A DNA stretch of 32,566 bases from Brevinematales bacterium (GCA_013177895.1 JABLXV010000042.1:1-32566), one strand, 5' to 3'. Counted from the stretch's first letter, positions 1 to 7,264 are shown. The notes: generated by a model from the sequence alone, not told the origin. Numbers and translations are program-made.

Positions 1-36
1 GCGTTCGCTCTGAGCCAGAATCAAACCCTCCGTTAT
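1..36 (-). rRNA. rrs: 16S rRNA, extreme 5' end (partial)
   Basis: The reverse complement of this edge reads GGGTTTGATTCTGGCTCAG followed by AGCGAACGC, the universally conserved 5' start of bacterial 16S rRNA (the site of the 27F primer). By comparison with E. coli, where GAACGC ends at nucleotide 36, the mature 5' end falls near position 36. The rest of the gene lies outside the window to the left. Only about 36 nt are visible, so it is not useful for taxonomy. Confidence 0.88.
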
Positions 37-157
37 CAATGCTATTAGCTTGCTTTTTATGCTCGTTTACTGTACTTTTCAGTACGTCGCTTTCTCTTCC
101 CACTCACCTTTGTACTATTATCGTGTAGTTTCCCCTCTTGCAATCTTTCCAGAGGGC
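37..157 (-). other. rRNA operon leader with two small hairpins
   Basis: This is the presumed transcribed leader between the rRNA promoter and the 16S 5' end. On the plus strand CCCTCT (133-138) can pair with AGAGGG (151-156) across a 12-nt loop. GTACT (72-76) can pair with AGTAC (81-85) across a 4-nt loop. Such structures are typical of rRNA leaders (processing or antitermination), but I see no clear boxA. The function of these two hairpins is inferred. Confidence 0.4.
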
Positions 158-164
158 AACTATA

Positions 165-193
165 ATTTTACTTTTTTTTACACGTTTTGTCAA
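165..193 (-). promoter_or_regulatory. rRNA operon promoter
   Basis: Read on the minus strand: -35 TTGACA (188-193, perfect consensus), a 17-nt A-rich spacer, and -10 TAAAAT (165-170). Predicted transcription start is near 157, about 120 nt before the 16S 5' end. It is the only near-consensus promoter in the 230-nt gap between rpmB and the rRNA gene. Confidence 0.7.
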
Positions 194-268
194 GCCCTTG
201 AGCGCGGTTTAATAAAATATTTTTCTTTCGACGCGATCTTCTTCTAGGGCAAAATGATTTATCGGCAT

Positions 269-490
269 TTATCCGATTTCAGTTGAGGCTTTTTTCCTAT
301 GATATGATATGTTTACCTTTCCGGCGCTTAAACAATCCATACATATCTTTATCTTCTTTTCCTTTCCGTCAATCATTGCGTTGATACTGCGAAGGTTGGG
401 CACCCAACGAGTCCGGGTCTTTTTGTGCGAGTGCGAAACCGAGTTACCGGTTACAGGCCCCTTGCCGCAAAGGTCGCATTTTCTAGACAT
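269..490 (-). CDS. rpmB: 50S ribosomal protein L28
   Basis: This gene encodes a 73-residue structural protein of the large ribosomal subunit. The N-terminus reads SRKCDLCGKGPVTGNSVSHS, the hallmark start of bL28. Two cysteine pairs (CDLC near residues 5-8 and CMDC near residues 50-53) form the zinc-ribbon version of the protein. Length matches the family (60-80 residues). The ATG at 488-490 is preceded by a GGAGG ribosome site about 7 nt upstream. It appears monocistronic, with its own promoter at 528-556, and is transcribed towards the 16S rRNA gene. The presence of all four cysteines suggests there is no need for a zinc-independent substitute here. Confidence 0.95.
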   Translation of the reverse strand: MSRKCDLCGKGPVTGNSVSHSHKKTRTRWVPNLRSINAMIDGKEKKIKICMDCLSAGKVNISYHRKKASTEIG

Positions 491-527
491 CTATGTCCTC
501 CGAATTACTCTCATTTAAGCGTTAAGT

Positions 528-556
528 AGTATAACACATCCCTAAAATATTCGCAA
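528..556 (-). promoter_or_regulatory. rpmB promoter (extended -10)
   Basis: Minus strand: -35 TTGCGA (551-556), a 17-nt spacer, and -10 TATACT (528-533) preceded by TG plus one base, giving an extended -10. Predicted start is near 521, leaving a leader of about 30 nt before the rpmB ATG. Confidence 0.6.
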
Positions 557-568
557 ATATTCTGATAT

Positions 569-691
569 TTATTTTTTCTTTATTTCATCGCGGAATATTT
601 TCAGCATCCTGTTCCCGCCCTTTCGAAACTCATTATCCACCCGAACATCGCGCGGTATTCCGCGGACAGCCGCTTTATATTCAAATGCCAT
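569..691 (-). CDS. small hypothetical ORF (40 aa), doubtful
   Basis: A 40-codon reading frame from an ATG at 689-691 to a TAA at 569, just downstream of the last glycogen-binding paralogue. The product is basic and ends in a lysine run (EIKKK). No convincing ribosome site precedes the ATG (AT-rich sequence only), and a longer version starting at 760 would overlap the upstream gene in another frame. I recognise no family. It may be a real small protein translated from the end of the upstream operon, or simply the operon's 3' untranslated region. Confidence 0.2.
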   Translation of the reverse strand: MAFEYKAAVRGIPRDVRVDNEFRKGGNRMLKIFRDEIKKK

Positions 692-710
692 ATATATATT
701 CTCAGTCGAT

Positions 711-1130
711 TTATTTGACAATATAGTAGGCTGTTTTACCGCCAAACCCGTCATTTTCATACCCCTGGGGTCTCGGTTTCAGCGTGTTTTCATTCACAAA
801 GGTTTGCATATTATCAACCCACATTCCGTTAATAATGACTTTCATTTGATTCTTTGAATCCGCGAAAAGTTCGATAACTCCTGTAAAAGAACCGTCTTCC
901 TGTTTTTCCAGATTGTATTTCGGATTACTATTATCCCATTGAATATAATCGCAGGAAATATAGACCGTATCAGGAACAGGCTGGTCTTTCCCTGGCATAA
1001 AATAAAACATCACCTTCGGTAATGAGAGCGCGGCTTCGTACCTTTTTAGCGTATGCATCAGTACCTTTCCGCCGACCGGAACCGTACTGAATATGAAAAC
1101 AATGAAAAGTATTCCGTATATTTTTCTCAT
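711..1130 (-). CDS. Exported glycogen-binding (early-set/CBM48-like) protein, paralogue 1, not lipidated
   Basis: A 139-residue protein with a hydrophobic N-terminal segment (about residues 5-20) followed by one early-set beta-sandwich of the AMPK-beta/CBM48 type (about 39-139). Visible landmarks are the KVMFYFMPG first strand, DGSFTGVIEL, a MKVIINGMW strand and the C-terminal GFGGKTAYYIVK shared with two paralogues. Unlike its four neighbours it has no lipobox cysteine, so it is probably secreted or tethered by an uncleaved signal. The family's NxW glucan contact is present only loosely (IQWDNS), making this the most divergent copy. Its ATG directly abuts the TAA of paralogue 2 (GGGGGAG, TAA, ATG), so translation is coupled. 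It is last in the operon. Ligand binding is inferred from fold only. Confidence 0.72.
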   Translation of the reverse strand: MRKIYGILFIVFIFSTVPVGGKVLMHTLKRYEAALSLPKVMFYFMPGKDQPVPDTVYISCDYIQWDNSNPKYNLEKQEDGSFTGVIELFADSKNQMKVIINGMWVDNMQTFVNENTLKPRPQGYENDGFGGKTAYYIVK

Positions 1131-1559
1131 TTACTCCCCCACTTCGAGCGCCGCATAGACTGTATCCCCGTTCGTAATATACCGCGTAGGCTGGGGCATG
1201 ATTTTTCCCGCGACCTGCGCCATATCCTTCACCGGTACGCCGTTCAGGACATAAGTGTACTGATACGTCCCGGGCACGAGTTTGAGGGTGAGACGGTAGG
1301 AACCGTCGTCGGGATGAGCGAAAATATACCCTTCCGCCGACAACGCCCATTTATTCATATCCCCCGCGAACGCCACGCTATCGGGAGGAGTTTCCGCCCA
1401 TGCGGGGTTATATACGAATTCGATATTCCCGCAGGAATAACTCACCTGTGTGAACTCGGCGATACCGTTACCCAACGGCACTGGGTTGTCTTTAACAGGC
1501 TTTTCGCCGCAGCCGCTTAATAATAGAAAAAAAACAAGCCAAACTTTCGATATTTTCAT
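1131..1559 (-). CDS. Glycogen-binding-domain lipoprotein, paralogue 2
   Basis: A 142-residue predicted lipoprotein. The signal peptide ends in the lipobox LLSGC (acylated Cys17), followed by one AMPK-beta/CBM48-like early-set domain (about 43-142). Recognisable pieces are NIEFVYNP, SVAFAGDMNKW (equivalent to the GxFNxW motif of glycogen-binding domains), DDGSYRLTLKL and GTYQYTYVLNG. There is no catalytic domain. An AAAGGA ribosome site lies 7-8 nt before the ATG. A 47-nt gap separates it from the upstream paralogue, and it overlaps no gene. It probably sits on the periplasmic face of the inner membrane or on the outer membrane; lipid sorting rules for this lineage are unknown. Binding of alpha-glucan is inferred from the family, not shown by the sequence. 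Confidence 0.8.
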   Translation of the reverse strand: MKISKVWLVFFLLLSGCGEKPVKDNPVPLGNGIAEFTQVSYSCGNIEFVYNPAWAETPPDSVAFAGDMNKWALSAEGYIFAHPDDGSYRLTLKLVPGTYQYTYVLNGVPVKDMAQVAGKIMPQPTRYITNGDTVYAALEVGE

Positions 1560-1606
1560 AAATAGGTCCTTTGTTAAAATTCTTCAATCCATAAAACAGC
1601 ATCAGA

Positions 1607-2035
1607 CTATTTCAATACAATCACAACACCGGGGCCGCCGAAACAATCTTTATAGAACGAATCAGGCAGCGGGGCAATTTTATTCGTAATCGTTTCCATT
1701 CCGCCGGTAATAGTTCCCGCATCATATTTTAGCCAGTTTCCGTTGATCATATACTGATAGACGTATTTTCCCGCCGGTAATTCCAATTCAATTTTATAAT
1801 TACCGTTTTCCATTCGATAAAATTCATAATCGGGTAAACCTTCATTCCATTGGTTAAACGTCCCGGCAATATATACCGAGTCGACTTTCTCCCCGGGGTC
1901 GGGAATATATACAAACGTAATCTTCCCCGCCTTCAACGTGCCGTCGGGGTTATACTGGTTAAACGACTTAGGGTTATCCTTAATAGTCTTCGCTATCGAC
2001 GCGCACCCTGTGATAAACAACACTATAAATATCAA
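1607..2035 (-). CDS. Glycogen-binding-domain lipoprotein, paralogue 3 (start codon ambiguous)
   Basis: A lipoprotein of about 142 residues with lipobox FITGC and one AMPK-beta/CBM48-like domain (SVYIAGTFNQW, ENGNYKIELELPAGKYVYQY, MINGNW). It is the closest paralogue of the next gene upstream; the region from the lipobox through KITFVYIP is nearly identical. Coordinates here use the TTG at 2033-2035, but that gives a signal peptide without positive charges and no ribosome site. Seven codons upstream in frame, an ACG (2054-2056) sits 7 nt after a good GAGGG site (2064-2068) and would restore a classical n-region (RYPKYK). Either ACG is used as a rare start or an ancestral ATG has mutated. The domain body is intact, with no internal stops. 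Confidence 0.78.
   Translation of the reverse strand: MIFIVLFITGCASIAKTIKDNPKSFNQYNPDGTLKAGKITFVYIPDPGEKVDSVYIAGTFNQWNEGLPDYEFYRMENGNYKIELELPAGKYVYQYMINGNWLKYDAGTITGGMETITNKIAPLPDSFYKDCFGGPGVVIVLK
1911..2008 (-). repeat. Intragenic direct repeat, copy A (lipobox to first strand)
   Basis: 98 bp matching 2364-2461 with 9 mismatches and no gaps (offset 453 bp). It covers the codons from the lipobox cysteine to the first beta strand of paralogues 3 and 4, and weaker similarity continues towards 1880. This is direct evidence of a recent tandem duplication. Confidence 0.85.
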
Positions 2036-2089
2036 TTTATATTTCGGATATCGCGTGGTTGTACCCTCGTTTTACCTTATTAGCTAGTT

Positions 2090-2527
2090 TTATTCTACAT
2101 AAATAATTACTTTTATATCATCCCAATCATGGTAGAATTCTTGGGGTTCCGGTATAAAATGTTCTTTATAATCTTCTTCAGATCCATAATAATGTATCCA
2201 ATCATTATTAATAATATACATATACCTATACTTTCCGGGCGCAAGATCAATTTTTAGAATAAAATTCCCGTCCTCCGTTCGCTCGAATGCCTGCGTACTC
2301 CAATTATTAAAATCACCCCCGACGGAAACCGACTCGACTTTCTCTGTGGGTGATGGAATATACACAAACGTAATCTTCCCCGCCTTCAACGTGCCGTCCG
2401 GGTTATAGCTATTGAACGATTTCGGGTTATCCTTGATAGTCTTCGCTATCGACGCGCACCCGGGCAGTATAACAATAAAAAAGTATAATGACAATGATAT
2501 GACTTTATTTATCAAACTAGGTTTCAT
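2090..2527 (-). CDS. Glycogen-binding-domain lipoprotein, paralogue 4
   Basis: A 145-residue lipoprotein with a signal peptide ending in ILPGC, a short linker (ASIAKTIKDNPKSF), then one AMPK-beta/CBM48-like domain. SVSVGGDFNNWST closely matches the GSFNNWS sequence of eukaryotic AMPK-beta glycogen-binding domains, followed by EDGNFILKIDLAPGKYRYMY and IINNDW. The C-terminal tail (FIPEPQEFYHDW) differs from the GFGG type of paralogues 1, 3 and 5. The start is supported by a strong AGGAGGGG ribosome site. It follows the terminator at 2550-2576, so its expression probably depends on read-through from paralogue 5 or on an undetected promoter. It is the second gene of the cluster in transcription order. 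Confidence 0.82.
   Translation of the reverse strand: MKPSLINKVISLSLYFFIVILPGCASIAKTIKDNPKSFNSYNPDGTLKAGKITFVYIPSPTEKVESVSVGGDFNNWSTQAFERTEDGNFILKIDLAPGKYRYMYIINNDWIHYYGSEEDYKEHFIPEPQEFYHDWDDIKVIIYVE
2364..2461 (-). repeat. Intragenic direct repeat, copy B
   Basis: Partner of 1911-2008, lying in paralogue 4. The 98-bp alignment is ungapped with 9 differences, several at third codon positions, as expected after duplication of a coding segment under selection. Confidence 0.85.
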
Positions 2528-2549
2528 GCCCCCTCCTCTGATAACAAAG

Positions 2550-2576
2550 AAAGCAGGGGCCGGAAGCCCCTGCTTT
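2550..2576 (-). terminator. Strong intrinsic terminator between paralogues 5 and 4
   Basis: AAGCAGGGGC (2551-2560) pairs perfectly with GCCCCTGCTT (2566-2575) around the 5-nt loop CGGAA; an A-T pair extends the stem to 11 bp. On the minus strand a T-rich stretch (TTTCTTTG) follows. It lies 17 nt after the stop codon of paralogue 5 and 23 nt before the start of paralogue 4, so it would leave paralogue 5 mostly monocistronic and the other four genes at a lower level. Confidence 0.8.
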
Positions 2577-2592
2577 TAGATGATAAATTAAA

Positions 2593-3045
2593 TTATTCGA
2601 TTTCGAGAACCGCGTTCTTTCCGCCGTAACCGTCGTCAATGAAACGGGTAGGTTTCGGGGTGATAGCGTTCTCTTCGCACATCGCTTCCATACTCTGAGG
2701 CCACTGTCCATCGGGAACGAACTTATAGGGATAGCTGCCGGGATCCATTTCGAGAGTGAGGGTGAACGTACCGTCATCCTTCGCTTCGAACTCATAACTC
2801 GGGTCTCCAGGATTCCAACCGTTCAACTCACCCGCCCAGTTCAGTTTCTGGGGAGGTTCGGTATCAGGGCCGGGCTTAAATGTGAAAACAATTTCACCAG
2901 CCTTTAACGCCGCGCCTTCAGTTGCAGCCGCGCCGCCGGCATCTTTTCCACCCTTTTTACCGCCCTTTCCGGCAGCCTGACACGAAGTCAGAACCATACC
3001 TGCGGACAGCACCATAACAGCGGCTATCCATAAATACTTCTTCAT
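2593..3045 (-). CDS. Glycogen-binding-domain lipoprotein, paralogue 5 (promoter-proximal)
   Basis: A 150-residue lipoprotein with lipobox VLTSC, then a flexible Gly/Lys/Ala linker (about residues 23-45) and one early-set glycogen-binding domain. Matches include EIVFTFKPG, WAGELNGWNPGDPSYEF, DDGTFTLTLEMDPGSYPYKF and PDGQW, very close to the AMPK-beta pattern in which the DGQW tryptophan contacts glucan. It ends in GYGGKNAVLEIE. The ATG is preceded by GGAGG (6-nt spacing). It is the first gene of the cluster, with candidate promoters at 3071-3111 and an immediate terminator downstream, so it is probably the most abundant member. No catalytic domain is present. A stand-alone extracytoplasmic glycogen-binding lipoprotein is unusual; role in glucan capture is inferred. 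Confidence 0.85.
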   Translation of the reverse strand: MKKYLWIAAVMVLSAGMVLTSCQAAGKGGKKGGKDAGGAAATEGAALKAGEIVFTFKPGPDTEPPQKLNWAGELNGWNPGDPSYEFEAKDDGTFTLTLEMDPGSYPYKFVPDGQWPQSMEAMCEENAITPKPTRFIDDGYGGKNAVLEIE

Positions 3046-3070
3046 GAGGGACCTCCATATGTTTTTATTT

Positions 3071-3111
3071 ATGATAAAGGATTTTTATAAAAAATCAAGT
3101 CTTTTTATCAA
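3071..3111 (-). promoter_or_regulatory. Two overlapping candidate promoters for the lipoprotein array
   Basis: Minus strand, candidate 1: TTGATA (3106-3111), 16 nt, TATAAA (3084-3089). Candidate 2: TTGATT (3093-3098), 16 nt, TATCAT (3071-3076). Both are plausible in this AT-rich 140-bp gap, and I cannot choose between them. Either would give a leader of 20-40 nt before the first array gene. Confidence 0.45.
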
Positions 3112-3187
3112 ATTTCTTCCACTTTCTTTCCTTTATCATCCCTGTTTCTATATTACTCTCAAAAACGGCGCAGGTAACGGTTTTTTA

Positions 3188-6100
3188 TTAATCTTCGTGT
3201 ATCTTCATCGGCAGACGCTTCCGTATCGCGGAGTAGGCTGTCGGCACCACAATCAACGTGAATATCGTGGATATCGTCAGACCGCCGAGGATCGATAACG
3301 CAAGCGGCGCGTACAATTCGCCGCCCTGCCCGAGCCCGATCGCCATCGGTATCAGCCCGAGCACGGTCGTCAGCGTCGTCATCATCACAGGCCGCAACCG
3401 CCGTTCTCCCGCCATACGCGCGGCTTCGTCTATCGATATACCCTTCGCGTTCAGCTGGTTCACGTAATCGATCAGCACGATCCCGTTATTGATAACGATA
3501 CCTACCATCACCACTATACCCGCGGCGGAGGTAATATTGAGGGTCGACCCGCTGAGGAACAGGAATAACAGCGAACCCAGCGCCCCGAACGGTACGGCGA
3601 ACATGATAACGAACGGCGCGATCAGCGATTCGAACTGCGAGGCCATAATCGCGTATACCAGGATGATCGCGAGCAGGAACGCAAGCCCGAGCTGGACAAA
3701 CGAATCCTGCATATCCTTGAATGATCCGCCGTAGGTGATCGAGAACCCGGCGGGCAGGTAGACTTTATCCGCGATCGCCTTCTGTATCTCGGCGACCACC
3801 TGATCCACGGGACGCCCGTAAACGTCCGCCTTGATGATTACGTAACGGATCGCGTCCTTTCGTTTGATTAACGTAGGGCCGAATGTTTTCTCAAAATCCA
3901 CCAGCGAGAGCAGAGGTACCAGTTTCCCGGTCGGGGACGGCACACTCAGGCTCATCACGTCGTCAAGCGAGAGGCGATCCTCGGGACGGAGCCTCACGAC
4001 AATATCGATATCGGTTCCTTCTTTGGATTTAATCGTGGTGGCGACCTTTCCGGCGAAACCCGTCTTGATCGCGGCGGATATCGACATAGCGTTAAGGCCC
4101 ACCTTAGACGCGAGGTCGCGGTCGATGGTAATCTGAAATTCCGGGAGACCGTTTTCTTTATCTATCATCGGCTCGCGAACTCCGGGGATTTTCGAGATAA
4201 TAGCCAGAATCTGTCCCGCGAGCTTATCGGACATATCCATATCGTCGCCTTTCAGTTCTATCTGCACGGGGCTGCCGGATGACATGAAGCCGGACGACCC
4301 CTGAATACTGACATTTATTTTCGCGGGATAATTTTTCAGCTTCTGGCGGACCTTTTCGATGATATCTAAGATATTTACAGTTCGCTCGCCTACCGGCAGA
4401 AGATTGATGCGCATACTTGCTTTGTAATCCGACGCGCCTCTCAGCATACTGAAGATACCGCCGCCCTTGATTTGGGTCATTATTCTATCGAGGTCTTTCC
4501 CGATGACTTCCTGTATATCCTTCTCCATCTGCTTGGTTACCATATCCGTATATTCGGAACGGGTGCCCACCGGGAATGTCACCGATACGCTGAAACGTCC
4601 CTCGTCGACCTGCGGAAACCCTTCCTTACCGATCAGTATTCCGAATACCCCGAGCAGAACCAGTACTCCGAAGAAAGTCGGTATCAGCACCAGCTTCTTA
4701 TGCTTCAACGCTAGGGCGAGAAAACGCCCGTAGATATGGTCGACCTTATCCAGGAATTTTCCCGTACCGCCGACGACAGGTTTGATCACCTTGATCCGCG
4801 ACGTCAGCATCGGGATGACTGTAACAGAGATGACCAGCGACGATAATAAGGATATCGTTACCGTCAGGGAAAGGTCGCGGAATATCTGCGCTACAAGCCC
4901 CTCGACGAACACGATCGGTAAGAACACGGCGACAGTCGTAAAGGTCGATGCGGATATCGCGAGGAAAACTTCCTTCGCTCCGACAATACCTCCCTCATAT
5001 CGCCCCATCCCCTTCCGCCGGTGGTGATAGATATTCTCCAGCACCACGATCGAACTGTCCACCATCATACCCACCCCCAGCATCAAGCCGGAAAGCGAGA
5101 TAATATTGAGGTTTACCTTGAACGCCAGCATCAGGATGAATGTGGCGATAATCGAAAGCGGGATAGATACCCCGATTATGAGACTGGAGCGGAAATCCCA
5201 CAGATAGAAAAACAGTACGAGCAACGCGAGGATACCGCCCTGGATACCCGCGGACCATACGCCGCCGATCGAAGTACGGATGTCTACCGATGTATCCATC
5301 ATTTTTGTCAGTTTGATATCCGCCGGGAGGGTATTATTGAGATTAGCGACAGCCGCGTTCACATCGTCCGCGACCTGCACCGTATTCATCCCGGCTTCTT
5401 TATAGATAAACAATGTCAGCGCGGGCTTACCGTTTAACCGGACGATGGCGGTATCGGGATTGTAACTCCATTTTATATCCGCGACATCCCTCAGCTTGAT
5501 CGGTATCCCGTTCTTCGATGTAACGATAACATTACCTATATCGTCGAGGCTCTTAAACTCGCCGGTGGTACGCAGGACATATTTGTAAACGCCCTCGTAT
5601 GCATATCCCCCCGCGACGTTCTGGTTCTCAAGGTATAATATGCTAGCGATAGAATCGATATTCAGTCCGAACGCCATCAGTCGGTTTTTATAGACGTCGA
5701 CATGTACTTCTTTTTTCTGCCCTCCCGACATATCGACACTCGCCACACCCGGAACCTGCTCGATCTTCTTGCGTATCTGAGTATCGCAGAGGTCGTAGAG
5801 ATACCCGAGGTCGTCCGAACCGGATAGACTGAATATCATAACCGGTATCATCGACGTCGAGAATTTGAATATGATGGGCTTTCCGGCTCCATCGGGGAGC
5901 GCATTGTTGATCAGGTCGAGTTTCTCGCGGATGTCCGCGCTGGATGATTCCAGATTCGCCCCCCAGTTGAAATTCACCTGCACCACGGAATTCCCTTCCA
6001 TCGATGTGGATTCGATATAATTTATATCGTTGACGCCCCCGACCGCGTTCTCTATCAGACGGGTGACCGATTTCTCGACTTCCTTCGGCCCGGCGCCGGT

Positions 6101-6253
6101 ATAGGTCGTCACCACGGCAAGTGTGGGTATTTCGATATCAGGGAAAAAATCTATGGAAAGTTTTGAGAGGCTCACGATACCCAGAATAATGACGGCCACA
6201 ATAGCCATCGATACGGTTACCGGCTTCTTGACGGAAACATCTATTATCGACAT
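3188..6253 (-). CDS. RND-family efflux transporter, inner-membrane pump (AcrB/HAE1 type)
   Basis: A 1021-residue resistance-nodulation-division transporter, the proton-driven inner-membrane component of a tripartite exporter. The N-terminal PVTVSMAIVAVIILGIVS is the usual first transmembrane helix, followed by DFFPDIEIPTLAVVTTYTGA. The motif GMMVDSSIVVLENI carries the transmembrane-helix-4 aspartate needed for proton coupling, and VGIVINNGIVLIDYVN is the equivalent C-half motif. The internal duplication (two sets of helices and porter domains) is complete and the length is normal. Twelve membrane helices are expected. It is the last gene of the TetR-controlled operon, 18 nt after the adaptor gene, with a GGAG-type ribosome site. 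The substrate cannot be read from sequence; the single helix-4 aspartate (DSS rather than DD) resembles lipid or heavy-molecule exporters as much as drug pumps. Confidence 0.95.
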   Translation of the reverse strand: MSIIDVSVKKPVTVSMAIVAVIILGIVSLSKLSIDFFPDIEIPTLAVVTTYTGAGPKEVEKSVTRLIENAVGGVNDINYIESTSMEGNSVVQVNFNWGANLESSSADIREKLDLINNALPDGAGKPIIFKFSTSMIPVMIFSLSGSDDLGYLYDLCDTQIRKKIEQVPGVASVDMSGGQKKEVHVDVYKNRLMAFGLNIDSIASILYLENQNVAGGYAYEGVYKYVLRTTGEFKSLDDIGNVIVTSKNGIPIKLRDVADIKWSYNPDTAIVRLNGKPALTLFIYKEAGMNTVQVADDVNAAVANLNNTLPADIKLTKMMDTSVDIRTSIGGVWSAGIQGGILALLVLFFYLWDFRSSLIIGVSIPLSIIATFILMLAFKVNLNIISLSGLMLGVGMMVDSSIVVLENIYHHRRKGMGRYEGGIVGAKEVFLAISASTFTTVAVFLPIVFVEGLVAQIFRDLSLTVTISLLSSLVISVTVIPMLTSRIKVIKPVVGGTGKFLDKVDHIYGRFLALALKHKKLVLIPTFFGVLVLLGVFGILIGKEGFPQVDEGRFSVSVTFPVGTRSEYTDMVTKQMEKDIQEVIGKDLDRIMTQIKGGGIFSMLRGASDYKASMRINLLPVGERTVNILDIIEKVRQKLKNYPAKINVSIQGSSGFMSSGSPVQIELKGDDMDMSDKLAGQILAIISKIPGVREPMIDKENGLPEFQITIDRDLASKVGLNAMSISAAIKTGFAGKVATTIKSKEGTDIDIVVRLRPEDRLSLDDVMSLSVPSPTGKLVPLLSLVDFEKTFGPTLIKRKDAIRYVIIKADVYGRPVDQVVAEIQKAIADKVYLPAGFSITYGGSFKDMQDSFVQLGLAFLLAIILVYAIMASQFESLIAPFVIMFAVPFGALGSLLFLFLSGSTLNITSAAGIVVMVGIVINNGIVLIDYVNQLNAKGISIDEAARMAGERRLRPVMMTTLTTVLGLIPMAIGLGQGGELYAPLALSILGGLTISTIFTLIVVPTAYSAIRKRLPMKIHED

Positions 6254-6271
6254 AGAAAACTCCTTTTAATG

Positions 6272-7249
6272 TTACTTTTCGGGCTTTACCGCTTGCGCCG
6301 GCTGATTGGTACTTTTCTGGTTCGTGGAATTCGGAGCGCCGCCGTTCTCATCGATCTTGCTGAGTTCCTCTTCATAGATAGGCTTGATAGCCGCGCCATC
6401 CTTTAAAAACTCGCGCCCGAAGACGACCAATTCGTCCCCCTCGTTCAGGCCGGACTTGATCGCGACCTGATCCATATATTCGAACAGGTACTCCACTTTC
6501 TTCAGGACGGCGGTATTGGTGATATTCACATATACGAAATATTCCTTACCCTGCTTAAAAATGGCGCTGTTCGGCAATACGAACACGTTATCAGCCGAAC
6601 GCACGAAAATCGACACGTCGGAATACATACCGGGCAGGAGTTCTTTCGATTTGTTGTCTAACGATGCGCGCACGAGCAGCGTGTGGCTGAGCGGATCGAT
6701 GGACTTATCCTTCCTGTAGATCACGCCCTCGAACTTCTTATCCGGGAACGCCGGTACCGATATGTAAACCTTCTGCCCCATCTGGACTTCGTTGATCTTC
6801 GACTCCGGCACATAGATCAGAATATCGATTTTATCGATATTTCCCACGCTCGCCACGGGAACCGCCGGGGAAACGTTCTGCCCGACGCTCACCATAATAC
6901 GGGTGACATATCCGCTTAACGGGGCTTTCACCGGGGAAAGGGCGAACTCCGCGCCGACCTGGAAACGGTCAACATACATCACCGCCTGACCCTTGTAGAC
7001 GAATTTCCCCTCGAGCTGGGTGATATTGGCGATCTTCCCGTTGACGTCGGGATAAATATTTACTTCGTCGCGGGCTTCCAACGCGCCGCTCAGGTTCAGG
7101 TACTGTTCGAGCTTCCCTTTCTGGAGCTTCTGCACTATGACGCTGACGGCATTGTCTTTTTTGCCCTCGTCCTTTTTCCCGCCGCACGCGGTCACGCTCA
7201 TCAGCGCGGACAATACGATAAATGCGACCAGTATTCTATTTCCCTTCAT
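6272..7249 (-). CDS. RND periplasmic adaptor (membrane fusion protein), lipoprotein
   Basis: Periplasmic adaptor of the tripartite efflux system, linking the RND pump to the TolC-type channel. From the start chosen here it has 325 residues. The signal peptide ends in SVTAC (acylated Cys22), giving a lipid anchor in the inner membrane, as in AcrA. Barrel-sandwich/lipoyl halves are visible as NIYPDVNGKIANI and SPVKAPLSGYVTRIMVSVGQNVSP, with only a very short or absent helical hairpin between them. A beta-barrel and membrane-proximal domain follow (LPGMYSDVSIFV, VFVLPNSAIF). An ATG five codons earlier (7264) is possible but lies inside the AAGGAG ribosome site that serves the ATG at 7249, so 7249 is preferred. 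The C-terminal tail is Asn/Gln/Thr-rich. It sits 15 nt after tolC. Confidence 0.92.
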   Translation of the reverse strand: MKGNRILVAFIVLSALMSVTACGGKKDEGKKDNAVSVIVQKLQKGKLEQYLNLSGALEARDEVNIYPDVNGKIANITQLEGKFVYKGQAVMYVDRFQVGAEFALSPVKAPLSGYVTRIMVSVGQNVSPAVPVASVGNIDKIDILIYVPESKINEVQMGQKVYISVPAFPDKKFEGVIYRKDKSIDPLSHTLLVRASLDNKSKELLPGMYSDVSIFVRSADNVFVLPNSAIFKQGKEYFVYVNITNTAVLKKVEYLFEYMDQVAIKSGLNEGDELVVFGREFLKDGAAIKPIYEEELSKIDENGGAPNSTNQKSTNQPAQAVKPEK

Positions 7250-7264
7250 ACAATTCTCCTTCAT

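Noticed and set aside
569-760. 63-codon frame overlapping the end of array paralogue 1
   Set aside because: The first 23 codons overlap the upstream gene in another frame and have no ribosome site; only the shorter 40-codon version is retained at low confidence.
6272-7264. Upstream ATG at 7264 for the efflux adaptor
   Set aside because: It falls inside the AAGGAG site used by the ATG at 7249, and adds residues before a normal lipoprotein signal.
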